Positions 11,995-24,330 of a stretch of 64,000 nt of DNA are shown here, piece by piece. The stretch is from Siphonodentalium dalli. Lineage: Eukaryota; Mollusca; Scaphopoda; Gadilida; Siphonodentaliidae. The stretch lies in NCBI GenBank assembly GCA_032622095.1, contig CP136061.1, positions 126,864,754 to 126,928,753 on the forward strand, given 5' to 3'. Each line of letters starts with the position of its first letter. Position 1 is the stretch's first letter. The notes beneath the pieces are model-generated. The model searched no databases. It was given only the letters and a program-made list of their open reading frames with translations, and was not told the origin of the DNA. The translations under genes and the position numbers were made by a program.

Positions 11995-12535
11995 CTTAAC
12001 CGCGGTGCGGTTAGCATTGCCACTGCAGCCGAAATGCAACTACACCGCGGTTCCACCGGCTACTCTCAGGTGCCGAATAACAGTGTCAGCACGATTATTA
12101 ATTTTGAAGAATATTTCCAATGATCACTATTATTTGGCATTGAGACATGGAGTGAAATTGCCATCACTATTATTATTTTCAGCATAAATCACCATCCATC
12201 ACTATTATTAGGCCATCACGATTATTAGGCACAGGAGAGTAACTACTGTTGGGCCGCGGTGTACTTGCTGTTCGGCCATGGTGTAGTTGCCGCGGTGTGC
12301 ATTCATTAAACTGAAAAAAGACGATACAAACCAGAAATCTGACCACGGTGTACATGCCCTTCGGCCGGGGTGTAGTTGTCTTTCGGCTGTGGTGTACTTG
12401 CCGACTGAAAGTTGCCGTTTGGCCGCAGTGTACTTGCCGTTTGGCCATGGTGTACTTGCCGTTCGGCCGCGGTGCTCAACTGCAGTTACAAACTCGGACA
12501 CCGCGGCCGAACAGCAAATACGCCGCGGTGCCAAT
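11995..12535. repeat. GC-rich minisatellite with 22-bp unit, flanked by inverted units
   Basis: The clearest units are GGCCGCAGTGTACTTGCCGT (12421-12442) and GGCCATGGTGTACTTGCCGT (12443-12464), each 22 bases in full. Degenerate units run from about 12248 to 12480. Units in the opposite orientation (ACACCGCGG, CGCCGCGGTG) lie at 11997-12060 and 12499-12534, making the block roughly palindromic. Long open frames on both strands here follow from the unit composition, not from a gene. Confidence 0.75.
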
Positions 12536-12890
12536 GGACACATATTTTGTCCAACAGGTACAATGTATGTTGTGTACCTGTATGGCGGTTCTCAAATCTA
12601 TCTTCAACATCAATTAAGAACTGTGTCTGTAGCTGCAAGCGTGAATTTAAAACTGAGTGAAAAATAATAATGTTCATATATTTAAATATGAGCGAGGGAC
12701 TATTAGTCTATTTTATCACATAATTTGCCCATAAAAGCAGTTTCATAATTATCGATAAGAGACACGTTTAATATCAGCGCGTGCGATGACGTCACATCGT
12801 TCTTCAAATGACTTGCGATCGCTGCGGTTTTCATCGTTGTTTTCGATGGAGATTTCGCATTGCTTCGCGTTTATTTGATCATGTGATAAA
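12536..12890. other. Unannotated
   Basis: No supported feature. Confidence 0.4.
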
Positions 12891-12895
12891 AAGTA

Positions 12896-13036
12896 TCTCA
12901 CACTTGTCCTATTTTATACGTAATTTATCAACCTCGCCCACTAAATTCTATTTGAGCCTCGGTAAACCTCGGCTCAAATGGACTTTAGTGAACTCGGTTG
13001 ATAAATTCCGTATAAAATAGAAACTCATGTGAGATC
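12896..13036. mobile_element. Hairpin MITE, about 140 bp
   Basis: Arms of about 62 bases (TCTCACACTTGTCCTATTTT and inverse) fold around a short loop at TCGGTAAACCTCG. Pairing is about 85 percent by eye. The same design occurs at 19394-19541, 29882-30009, 47567-47691 and 58628-58758. Confidence 0.7.
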
Positions 13037-14240
13037 CTCTATATAATATTACTAAAAAGGTTGAAAATATATTATATTATTATAATTATAATAGCTGGAT
13101 CCAAGATAGAACAGTTTCAGCTGCGGTATTTCCTTGCCATCATGTTTAACTTGAAGTTGAATTGTATCAACATACCGTACTACTACTAGTAGTGGTGAAG
13201 ATGAGGCCATTTTGGTATTGCAATTTTGCAAATGATCACTTTAGACTTAGTTTTTTACCACAATACCAGAATTTTTACTCTGACAAGTTTCAAAGCAAAC
13301 TGTTAATATTAATACACTGCACTCAGCACTGTAGTGTACGGCAGACTATTGTATTATTCCATACTTTCTCATCAGGTTTATCACCGTGAAAGCCATTTTA
13401 CCATCGCCGTGTGTCAGTGTTCTATCATTCGACAAGTTAACAATGCGATCAAGGTCGACTTCGAACAGCTTCCGTTTTGACTTTTGTATAAATAAATTCT
13501 GGTCGCAGTTACTAGCACCCTTGACAAAACATTGTTCATAAATTAATTTTGTTGTTGTGTACATACTCACTACTCAGAGAAGGTAGATACTTGGTTCGTT
13601 CAAATTTTAATTTCAAAATTTGTTGCAAGAGTGAATCGTGGAATTATGACTTTGAACCCGAGGAGAGACTCAGCCACTGAGTCAGCGAGACTTAGATAAG
13701 TTAGAACTTAGAAGTTAGAGTCAATCATCAATCATTCAATGGACGGTAAATAAATCACTCTCAGTCTCACTCTCAGTCTCACTCTGCCCTCGCCTGGAAA
13801 GTGGAATTGGTGAATTTGTTATATTCGCGGTCAAACAAGGCGTATATATCTATTATATATGCTACATCCGATACTGATCATGTACATGTACATGTACCCA
13901 CCTTGTATATCATAATGTAAGCAGGTTTTTCTCGTCCACCTCGTGTGTGGTAATTGGTAATTCGTGGAAATAATAATCCGATGTGGCGATTTTCATTTGT
14001 TTGAATAGCATCACTTGCCTAACAACCGTCCGCGAGTAACCTTAATTCTGATTGGTTAAGATGAACGCGATCATCCAATCGCTGCATATGTGGCTCGGAA
14101 AGACGATACAAAGAGTTCAATAGGGCATGTCAAAAGTTCAAAGAGCGTGTCAAAGGTCAATTTATTTTTGGAAACATATTTTTTCGTTTAACAGTATTGT
14201 AGATTCTATGCTCTCCCAGCGTCGAGTGTGTATACGCAGT
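13037..14240. other. Unannotated; one CACTCTCAGTCT microrepeat
   Basis: About three tandem copies of a 12-base CACTCTCAGTCT unit lie near 13757-13790. Otherwise nothing supported. Confidence 0.4.
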
Positions 14241-14249
14241 ACTTACGCC

Positions 14250-17200
14250 TACGTGGGCTTATAAACAAAAGAACCGGGCGGTCCCAATGTTCTTTTTGTT
14301 TATATACCATTTTGTCGGATTTTGAAGGATTAATAACACCGGCCGGGGTCGAGCGAGCGAGTAACATTTTCTAGGTTGACCTCGTGGGGTATGTCGCTAT
14401 GTTATAACGTCGAGATATAGTGTCCACGGGCCCATGGGGCCGCCCGGGCGGTTCCAAGGTTCTTTAGTTTATACACTATTTTACCGGCATTTGAGGGGTT
14501 AATAACATCGGCCGTGGACGCGTCAACGAGTCAATACATGGAATTAACACTCAGGTGTATTGCACTACCGAGAATCACCAAAATAATCAGTCTGAAAACA
14601 CACGAAGACACCAGTAATCACCCAGGCTCTTTTAGCCAATATCGGCATTTGTGGGGGGTTAATATGACCGACCGGAGACGAGCGAGCGAGTATATTTTTC
14701 TATGTTGCCCTCAGGTGGCATGTCGCTACGTTATAACGTCGAGATATTGTGTCCACGGGCACGTGGGGCCACCCGGGCGTTCCGGGCGTTCCGGGCGGTC
14801 CCAATGTTCTTTTTGTCTATATACCATTTTATCGGATTTTGAGGGGTTAATAACGCCGGCCGGAGTCGAGCGAGCGAGTACCATTTTGTATGTTGACCTC
14901 GTGGGGTATGTCGCTACGTTATAACGTCGAGATATAGTGTCCACGGGCCCATGGGGCCTCCCGGGCGGTCCCGGGCGGCCCCAATGTTCTTTTTGTTTAT
15001 ATACCATTTTATCGGATTTTGAGGGGTTAATAACACCGGCCGGAGTCGAGCGAGCGAGTAACATTTTCTAGGTTGACCTCGTGGGGTATGTCGCTGCGTT
15101 ATAACGTCGAGATAGTGTGTCCACGGGCACGTGGGGCCACCCGGGCGGTCCCGGGCGGTCCCAATGTGGTCCCAATGTTCTTTTTGTTTATATACCATTT
15201 TGTCGGATTTTGAGGGGTTAATAACACCGGCCGGGGTCGAGCGAGCAAGTAACATTTTCTAGGTTGACCTCGTGGGGTATGTCGCTACGTTATAACGTCG
15301 AGATATTGTGTCCATGGGCACGTGGGGCCACCGGGCGGTCCCGGGCGGTCCCAATGTTCTTTTTGTTTATATACCATTTTGTCGGATTTTGAGGGGTTAA
15401 TAACACCGATCGGGGTCGAGCGAGCAAGTAACATTTTCTAGGCTGAACTCGTCGGGTATGTCGCTATGTTATAACGTCGAGATATTGTGTCCACGGGCAC
15501 GTGGGGCCACCCGGGCGTCCCAATGTTCTTTTTGTTTATATACCATTTTGTCGGATTTTGAGGGGTTAATAACGCCGGCCGGAGTCGAGCGAGCGAGTAC
15601 CATTTTGTATGTTGACCTCGTGTGGTATGTCGCTACGTTATAACGTCGAGATATAGTGTCCACGGGCCCATGGGGCCTCCCGGGCGGTCCCGGGCGGGTC
15701 CCAATGTTCTTTTTGTTTATATACCATTTTATCGGATTTTGAGGGGTTAATAACACCGGCCGGAGTCGAGCGAGCGAGTAACATTTTCTATGTTGACCTC
15801 GTGGGGTATGTCGCTACGTTATAACGTCGAGATATTGTGTCCACGGGCACGTGGGGCCACCCGGGCGGTCCCGGGCGGTCCCAATGTGGTCCCAATGTTC
15901 TTTTTGTTTATATACCATTTTGTCGGATTTTGAGGGGTTAATAACATTGATCGGGGTCGAGCGAGCGAGTAACATTTTCTAGGCTGACCTCGTGGGGTAT
16001 GTCGCTATGTTATAACGTCGAGATATTGTGTCCACGGGCACGTGGGGCCACCCGGGCGTTCCCAATGTTCTTTTTGTTTATATACCATTTTGTCGGGTTT
16101 TGAGGGGTTAATACCACCGGCCGGGGTCGAGCGAGCGAGTAACATTTTCTAGGTTGACCTCGTGGGGTATGTCGCTACGTTATAACGTCGAGATATTGTG
16201 TCCACGGGCGCGTGGGGCCACACGGGCGGTCCCGGGCGGTCCCAATGTGGTCCCAATGTTCTTTTTGTTTATATACCATTTTGTCGGATCTTGAGGGTTT
16301 AATAACACCGGCCGGGGTCGAGCGAGCGAGTAACATTTTCTAGGCTGACCTCGTGGGGTATGTCGCTATGTTATAACGTCGAGATATTGTGTCCACGGTC
16401 ACGTGGGGCCACCCGGGCGGTCCCAATGTTCTTTTTGTTTATATACCATTTTGTCGGATGTTGAGGGGTTAATAACACCGATCGGGGTCGAGCGAGCGAG
16501 TAACATTTTCTAGGTTGACCTCGTGTGGTATGTCGCTACGTTATAACGTCGAGATATTGTATCCACGGGCACGTGGGGCCACCCGGGCGGTCCCGGGCGG
16601 TCCCAGTGTGGTCCCAATGTTCTTTTTGTTTATATACCATTTTGTCGGGTTTTGAGGGGTTAATAACACCGATCGGGGTCGAGCGAGCGAGTAACATTTT
16701 CTAGGCTGACCTCGTGGGGTATGTCGCTATGTTATAACGTCGAGATATTGTGTCCACGGGCACGTGGGGTCACCCGGGCGGTCCCAATGTTCTTTTTGTT
16801 TATATACCATTTTGTCGGATTTTGAGGGGTTAATAACACCGGCCGGGGTCGAGCGAGCGAGTAATATTTTCTAGGTTGACCTCGTGGGGTATGTCGCTAT
16901 GTTATAACGTCGAGATATAGTGTCCACGGGCCCATGGGGCCGCCCGGGCGGTCCCGGGCGATTCCAAGGTTCTTTTGTTTATACACTATTTTACCTGAAT
17001 ATGAGGGGTTAATAACATCGGCCGTGGACGCTTCAACGAGTCAATACATGGAATTAACACTCAGGTGTATTACACTACCGAGAATCACCAAAATAATCTG
17101 TCTGAAAACACACGAAGACACCAGTAATCACCCAGGCTCTTTTAGCCAATATCGGCATTTGTGGGGTTAATATTACCGGCCGGAGACGAGCGAGCGAGTA

Positions 17201-17310
17201 AATTTTTCTATGTTGCCCTCAGGTGGCATGTCGCTACGTTATACCGTCGAGATATTGTGTCCACGGGCCCGTGGGGCCGCCCGGGCGGTCCCGGGCGGTC
17301 CCGGGCGGTA
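14250..17310. repeat. Satellite array with 170/191-bp monomers and a 361-bp higher-order dimer
   Basis: Monomers share ATATACCATTTTGTCGGATT, GAGGGGTTAATAACACCGG, GGTCGAGCGAGCGAG, CCTCGTGGGGTATGTCGC and CGTTATAACGTCGAGATA. The ATACCATTT landmark falls at 14304, 14471, 14821, 15001, 15192, 15371, 15540, 15721, 15912, 16082, 16273, 16443, 16634, 16804 and 16981. From 15721 on, spacing alternates 191, 170, 191, 170, 191, 170. The long form has an extra GGTCCCAATGT-type insertion of about 20 bases. GC-rich CCCGGGCGGTCCCGGGCGGT links join the AT-rich cores. Open frames crossing the array follow from the periodicity and are not genes. Confidence 0.93.
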
Positions 17311-18376
17311 ATTAGTCACACCCCATAATAATGATAATATAATAAATCGATCCATGTATATAGCACAGTATACAGTGAACTTGTTTGAATGCATACACTT
17401 TACATAAATTATTACCTCCGTTACCACCATTGTCAATCCCATTGAAATTTGAATTGACACTCGTAGTGAGTACTCTTTAAACACGTGATATGTGCGTAGC
17501 AGGCATGGTACGAACGACCTTGCTCAATGGTCGCAACTTGGCGCACAATTTGAATAGCGTACAATTCGACCAAGCCACTAATGTGTGAAACTCATATTAG
17601 ACCAGCGGCCGGCTGCGAACTCATATCGATGTGTTGACAGCAACTCAAATTGGACCAAGTAGCTGATATGCGGAACCGCTTTTGGTTCTTAGTATGGTTC
17701 TTCATATAACGTTTTTGGTTCCTCATAGGACACAAATTACCGGAAAAAAATTTGGTTCTTTGATGACGTAGGTCTTCAATTTTGTTGATTAGAGTCCGAA
17801 TATGGTTCCATATATACGGTACGTTCCAAACCCCATTTTAACAATTATACCCCACTCGAAAATTCCTGATATTGCACCATATAACGCCTTACTAAATGAG
17901 ACAAATGGTTCATTTTTCATCCATGTCCTCAAACTAAATGGTTCGCAAAATTTCCGTCACCGCATCATCTTCAATGTTAATAAACATTTCCGTTAGTTTG
18001 CGGAACAAGGTTTTAGAAAAAGTGCTGCCATAACTGTGATACGTAAATTTACGGGCGACCGTAAATATATATTTATGGTCCTGCTCTTAAAATAGATACT
18101 CGGAATTTGAAAAATTAGCATTTAAACAGCCATTCCGTACTTCTACACAATTCACTGTATTTGCCAGAACTAGGTTTTAATAAGGTCATTCCGCATTTTT
18201 ACGTAGTGCGTCTATTTGGGTTTGAACTTGCCAATTTACTTGACTTGAACTATCAGGGTTGTGTATAGAACCAAATGGTTCTGAAAAGAACCAATATTGG
18301 GTTTTTTACTGATAGTGTGCCCAACGTACATGTACATTAAGATAAAGCCTCTCATTTTTAATTTGGTACGTAGACG
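17311..18376. other. Unannotated; scattered AAATGGTTC words
   Basis: No gene seen. GGTTCTTTAGTATGG-like words recur between 17680 and 18310 without a fixed period. Confidence 0.4.
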
Positions 18377-18894
18377 TTAAAGATAAGGGCGGCGTTGGCG
18401 GTGGGTATGCTGTTAAAATATTCAGCTCCGTCAAAAACCGCCATAAACAGAAAGAATAGTAAAATATAGACAGTTCTTATACCAATCAGAAATATGGCAT
18501 AAACAGTATGTTAATGTCAAATGTTTTCCTTTGTTATGTAAACAAAAGTAAAAAACGTTACAGAACCTGGCTTTTGTTTAGATCCGGATATGGTAAACAT
18601 AAAGAGCGTTATTTGTTACTGTTTTCCTGATATGGAAATAATAAAGAGCGTTTATATGATTTGTGTGTGATTAACCAATATAATTGCGCTGTGTTGTGTA
18701 AACAGAAGCAAAACTTCTGTAACACGAGAAGGTAATTGTTTACGTACACCATCGTACGTCTTGACAATATACTATTTACGCGCTGATTATGTTTGGCATA
18801 TGAACAAAACTAAATATATTTTAATATTCCCTCCGTTGATGGCGATTTGAACAAATATGAATATTTCTGCAACGAACGCCGCCCGTGCCTTTAA
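18377..18894. mobile_element. TTAA-flanked non-autonomous DNA element, family of about 510 bp (copy 1)
   Basis: TTAA at both ends (18377-18380 and 18891-18894). The inner ends are inverted: AAGGGCGGCGTT on the left and AACGCCGCCCGTGCCTT on the right. The copy at 35613-36113 shares the interior, including TATGTAAACAAA, GGTAAACATAAAGAGCGTT and GGAAATAATAAAGAGCGTTT. TTAA duplications suit piggyBac- or Kolobok-type transposases; none is encoded here. Confidence 0.8.
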
Positions 18895-19393
18895 CTATCA
18901 TCTTGGATAATTTTCGTGTACAATCGTTGCTCTCTTGCTACCAAAGTCTCCTTAATATAAAGCCCGTGACGTTTTGATGTTTTGAAGTATGCTCGTTGTG
19001 GTTTCACCCGGTCCGGTTCCGGTAGTCTATACGCTCGATAGAAACGTTAAATGCATTTTATTATATGATCATAAACTTTCTTCTACAAGTCCCACACTAA
19101 GTGATGGGCAAAATAATTTGATAAATCACGATATCTACCTGGTTGGTCTATAAATAGGCCAGATGGGTTAATAACAAAATCACGCGAAGTCATGAGTTAT
19201 TAATAGGAAGTCTTGAAAGTATGTTCATGACAATTAGGTGACGTTTGGTAATATTTTTCACCATACATGTATTGTTTGTTAACTTTTGACTTGTTGAAAA
19301 ACATTGTTGTGCATTTTATGGATTTATATATATGGATCAGTAAGGTAGTTCAGGCCAAATGGGCTTGATACCATTGGTGTATCATATAATAAA
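18895..19393. other. Unannotated
   Basis: No supported feature. Confidence 0.4.
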
Positions 19394-19541
19394 ACACTTA
19401 TTGCATGGTTTCGAGATTGACACGAGGATTTATCATCCCTTGGAAGTTAATATTCACCTCGGCCTGCGGCCTCGGTGAATATTAACTTCCTCGGGTTGAT
19501 AAATCCTCATGTCAACCTCGAAACCATGCAATAAATGTATA
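19394..19541. mobile_element. Near-perfect hairpin element
   Basis: ACACTTATTGCATGGTTTCG runs down to AATATTCACCTCGG, then the loop CCTGCGG, then the inverse arm to CCATGCAATAAATGT. Arms of about 68 bases with few mismatches and one small bulge near CCCTTGG. Confidence 0.8.
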
Positions 19542-19559
19542 ACATGAACCTGGTATGCC

Positions 19560-20196
19560 ACATAATCCACCTGATACAGACCAATGTTACTCTGTAGTAA
19601 TACAAAACTATTAGTTAAAATTCCTCAGTGATAAAGGGTATGTGGCATGCCACGCCAGCCGTTGAGGCATGCCAATATCCCATAATATGTCAAATATAGC
19701 GAATTATCGAAATATGAAATACCACGAAAAAGCGAAATAGGAAAATACAGCGAAATTGCGGAATAAAAAATGCATCGAAATGACGAAATATCGCGAATTA
19801 TGAAATAAGAAATTATGTTTATTAACTAAATAACGGAGATATTTGAAGAAGTGTTTTTGACGAAATAACGGGCATATTTGGAGAAGTTTTTTAAAGAGCG
19901 TAACGCAAACCTCCCGCAAGCCCACCCACCCAAGAGAAGAATTTTACTTATATTTCACCACAGTTGATCTATTGTGGTGTTGTTATTTCTAATACAAATC
20001 GCCGTTATTTCGTAAATATACATTCTTTATAGAGTTATTACCCTGTGGCAATGTTACGATTTTAGCTTGTCAAAGAACATGTGGCATGCCTCAACGGCTG
20101 GCGTGGCATGCTACATACCCTATATCACTGAGGAATTTTAACTAATAGTTTTGTATTACTACAGAGTAACATTGGTCTGTATCAGGTGACATAATC
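19560..20196. mobile_element. 621-bp inverted-repeat transposon with 8-bp target duplication
   Basis: ACATAATC occurs at 19560-19567 and 20189-20196 and immediately flanks the element 19568-20188. The termini begin CACCTGATACAGACCAATG and are inverted over about 107 bases with about two mismatches. They include a palindromic GGCATGCC segment. The interior (19680-20070) is AT-rich with many CGAAAT words and no coding capacity. An 8-bp duplication is typical of hAT elements, but CACCTG is not the usual hAT CAGNG terminus. Related interior sequence lies at 58100-58330. Confidence 0.88.
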
Positions 20197-22380
20197 AATT
20201 ATTGAAGTCGTATCATTTAGAAAAGACAGGTCTTTCATTGACCTATATAGCACAATAAAGAGCGTGCCTCGTTAATCTATTCCTCTTTTTGTAAAATTAA
20301 AAAGCATTTGTCACAAGTCTATTGGAAAATTGAAAATATCTGGAACATTTCTTTTACTTCGGCAAGTCTTTTTTTTTTGAGTATGTGAAGCATTGTGGAT
20401 CAATATTTCGGTTATTTATTGACCCACCTTATCCATCCTTCCAAAATACGTAGACATAATTTAGAGGGCCCGATGAGCCATGTCCGTTTAACTACATGTA
20501 TATGGTCATGTATACAATATGGTCGTCATCACAATCCTGCCGAACATATCCTTCTGAACACAGTATGTAACCCAGATGTTTTGAATGGGTTTGGCCATCA
20601 GTTATATATATGAGTTTGAACCATGTCTCAGTTCGTACCAAGACGTCATCTTTTCATAATCTACTATGGGGAGTAGCTGTTCTTTCCTGTTGACGACTGT
20701 GTCGAAATTTACATTTAACATTTTCAATGTGTAGCACTTTGTGTGTGGTCATGTGTGGTTGTGTTCCACTGTAGCATATCAGTCATAGGCAAGGTACCTG
20801 CTTCTGACGCACAACACAGAAAAACCATTCTGTGACACAACTGGATCGAGTGTTAACGAGGTTGAGAAATTTAACTGTACTCATGTATACCCAATATGCA
20901 TGAACAACATTTTTGGAAGGATATGTATTGATTAACATTTTGGCACTATACATGTTACCACTGGGGGCATCCAAGCCCACGACAGCCGTATCTAACTTCT
21001 ACGCCACAGCAGTCACATGGATAATATACCACAACTGTTCGAAGAAAATAGGGTATGCTGGATTGACAGGATGAGTCAATGACGTCACATGATGACACCT
21101 CCATGAAGGTACAGATGTTTTAAAGAAATACCCAGGTGCTCCTCTGTCCATGGTACTGTACTGGCTAGTTATTCCCAGTTTAAAAGAAATGTTTTCATGA
21201 CCAACACATAGCGAGATTTTAAGTTGTTTATGTTAGGCTGTGAGTCTGTTCTAAAAATGAAAGAAATCCTCTGTATTGGGCAGATGCAGACCCTTGTCAG
21301 TACGGTACAATCCTTCTAATTCGTGGGCGTCTGTTATTCGCTGATTTCGTGGTTTTGTTCAACCACAAACTCAACAACCAAAGAAATAGTTGACTCTTGC
21401 GTTGAATGACCAAAAATCCCATATAAAATACGAGATGGAAATTGAGATCGGGCATAACGTCTGTTTTTGACATGCAGAAATTTATGCAGAAAAACACAGA
21501 AGATGAGGTGAAACGTAATCTTTTTCAATACAATATCATTCACTGAATACAAAATGTATATGCTACATCGTCTAATCTCGGCAATGATAGTTTCTATAAC
21601 AATGAGTTGGTTTCTATAAAAGGCTATTGGTTTATCAGTAACCTCGTGCAGAGTACTATAGACTACACAATACAATAAATACCAACTTGGCCAAGGTTTG
21701 AAATGAAGCTGGTAAAAATTATGGAAATGATCGCGTGATGTGCTTTCGGCACAGGCATATCCTGGGGTCTAATTTTCTAATAGTACAATATGTCATGCAA
21801 CTGCTATTCTCGGACCTGTTGGTGTGCATCAAAATGATATTTGATCCACGAATTCATGTCCAGACGAAAAAGCATTTAGATGACAAACCACGAAAATTGA
21901 TTTAAACGAAATTAAAGCCAATCGCAGAAGAATGGAGCATCCTGAAAAGTCATGGGCTACTGACTGGGTTTTATATAAGAAGAAACTATATTTGACTGCA
22001 AACTGCGGCCACTATTTTTGAACAGACATTGGATACATTTCCATCTCTCTTGATAAATGGTATCCTTTTTCGTGGAAAATATCTTGAATGGGAAAGACTC
22101 AATTTTGTTATAATACATGATCCATTCTAACATACCATCCTCTTATGGTTCAATGTCCCTCATTTTGCAAGAATATGTATATTACTTGAATAATATGATA
22201 AATATACTTTAATGCTTTATTCTATGATTCTGTTTTGCAAGCTCAATGTATGAATATTGATTTCCAGTCCCCATATAAATATGACAGTTAAGAAGCTATA
22301 ATTGTTCAAGTGTCTTAATTCGTTTGTCGAGGCTGTGAAATTTGAACACCAAAAATTCCTTAGAACGAATTATGTATATG
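20197..22380. other. Unannotated; weak dispersed repeat near 20425-20500
   Basis: CCATCCTTCCAAAATACGTAG through GCCATGTCCGTTTAA resembles 41527-41595 (CCATCCTTCTAAATGATGTAG through CGATGTCCGTTTAA), so a diverged repeat is present. No gene supported. Confidence 0.4.
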
Positions 22381-24110
22381 ACTTTATATCACTTTGGTGG
22401 ATATCGGCGATTAAACTAATTCGTATCAATTGTTTCCAATTTGTTTCTCTCATCCAAACGGCACCAATGCGGCGTCTTTAAGTCAAACGATTAGATTCCT
22501 CGTATCACTAAAAATATATTTTATTAATGTTTGTGTCCCTCCACAGACCTCTTACTCGAACGACACCAACTTCTTAAATCTTTAGACCACATAATTAGAC
22601 TCCTGATACTACGGAGATTATTATTTATAAGTTTCGTGGTAATCGGCGACTAAACAGTTTCTTACCTCACCCAAACGGCAACACTTTCGCGTCTTTAAAT
22701 CACACGATTAGATTCCTTGATGGAGAGGAATGTGTATGAATTTGGTGGAAATCGGCGCTAAACATATATTTATCAATTTTAGGGCCTCTCTTCCCTTCGG
22801 CGCACTCCTTGCTCGAATAACGCCACTGCACGTTGATCAGCTTTAAGCCACACCGTTAGACTCCTGATATCATGGAGATGATTAGGTATAAGTTTGAAGG
22901 TAACCGGTGACAAAGCAAATTCTTGTAAAATTTAGTGCCTCCACCCCAAGCTCTCACCCAATTTGGCATCCTTAAATCACACGATTAGATTCCTTGTATC
23001 GTGGGAGAGAATGCGTATCAATTTGGTGGAAATCGCTATTTGTATCATATCTGTATCAATTTATGTGCCCCTCTCCCCTTCTCTGCATCCCTGACTCGAA
23101 CGGCGCCACTCTTGAGAAATTTTTAAACCACATCATTAGATTCATCATAATATGGAGATGATAATATATTAGTTTGGTGGGAATCCGCGAAAAGTTTGTA
23201 CTGGCCCTCCCCTTGTCTGCCCCGATCCCAACAACGTCATATCATACAATTTTAACGCCCGTAAAAAGTTGCCCCTGTTAGAACCATTTGGTGCCAATTA
23301 TATGGTCCCCCGTGAAGTTATATAGAACACAGACAGACATTCGCAAAAATAAGCTCCACATGTGGCGTTTTTAACCAACACGATGTGATTCCTCGTATCG
23401 TTGGGGGAGATAATGTGTTTAAGTTTGGTGGAAATGGCACTAAGCATATTTTTTTAGTTTTGTTGACCCCCTCCCTGTCTCTGAATTAAGCAACGTCACT
23501 TCTGACATCTTTAAATCACACAATTAGGCTCATTATGAAGATGACTACATATGTATATAACACTGGTGGAAATCGGTGACTAAACAAATTCGTATCAGAT
23601 TTTGAGCCCCCCCCCCCCCCTCCAACGTGTTTCACCCAAACGGCACCAATTTGGCGTCATTAAATCACACGATTACATTCTCGTATCACGGAGAAGAATA
23701 TGTATCAATTTGGTGGAATCGGCGCTAAAAATAACACAACTTTTGACATATTTAAACAACACAGTTAGAATTCTGATATCACGGAGACTATTTATAAGTT
23801 TCGTGGTAATTAGCGACTAAACAATTTGTTATCAAATTTAGTGCCCCCCCCCCCCCAATCTCTCACCAAAAACGGCTCAAATTTGGCGTCTTTAAATCTC
23901 ACGATTAAATTCCTTGTATCATGGAGAAGAATGTGTATCAATTTGGTAGAAATCGGCGCTAAACATATTTTACGGTGCACCCCTGACTCGAATAACGTCA
24001 TTGTTAGCTTTTTAAGCCAAACCATTAGACTCCTGATATCATGCAGATGATTATGTATACGTTTGGTGGTAATCGGCGACTAAACAAATTATTATTAAAT
24101 ATAGTGCCCC
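22381..24110. repeat. Degenerate dimeric satellite, about 235-275 bp per dimer
   Basis: Two alternating monomers. Form A carries TTTGGTGGTAATCGGCGACT (about 22400, 22635, 22900, 23177, 23567, 23804 and 24065). Form B carries TTTGGTGGAAATCGGCGCTA (about 22742, 23023, 23426, 23711 and 23945). Both share TCTTTAAATCACACGATTAG and CTCGAACGGCGCCAC-like words. Spacing varies, and one A-to-A step is 390 bases. Poly-C runs of 13-14 bases interrupt at 23607 and 23844. A further A/B pair lies at 25860-26180. Confidence 0.85.
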
Positions 24111-24330
24111 CCCACCAGGGGGGTCGGAAAAAAGTGCCATGACAGTAGGCTGAAATTTTTTTTCCGCCTTTTGGGTACCCACCACCCCCCTATTTGAAGG
24201 AACAAATATTTTTTCCAATTTCATGCGGGGTACCCACCCCTTTTTACCTCCAAATCCAGCCAAATCACCCCTTATTCGGGGTTTCCGCTATAGCGGCAGG
24301 GGATCCCTTTTTGGGCCCCATTTCCCCAGT
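24111..24330. repeat. G/C-run-rich block with GTACCCACC repeats
   Basis: TTCCAATTTCATGCGGGGTA with following CCCACCC and TTTTTACCTCCAAAT recurs at 24938-24988 as TTCCAATTTCATGCATGGTA, 728 bases away. Similar G/C-rich blocks occur near 26190-26490 and 42060-42610. Confidence 0.55.

Noticed and set aside
12179-12677. Open frames of 80-126 codons at 12.2-12.7 kb
   Set aside because: Produced by the GC-rich 22-bp minisatellite on both strands.
14514-15756. Long open frames on both strands inside 14.5-15.8 kb
   Set aside because: They follow the satellite monomer; peptides repeat with the array period and no domain is present.
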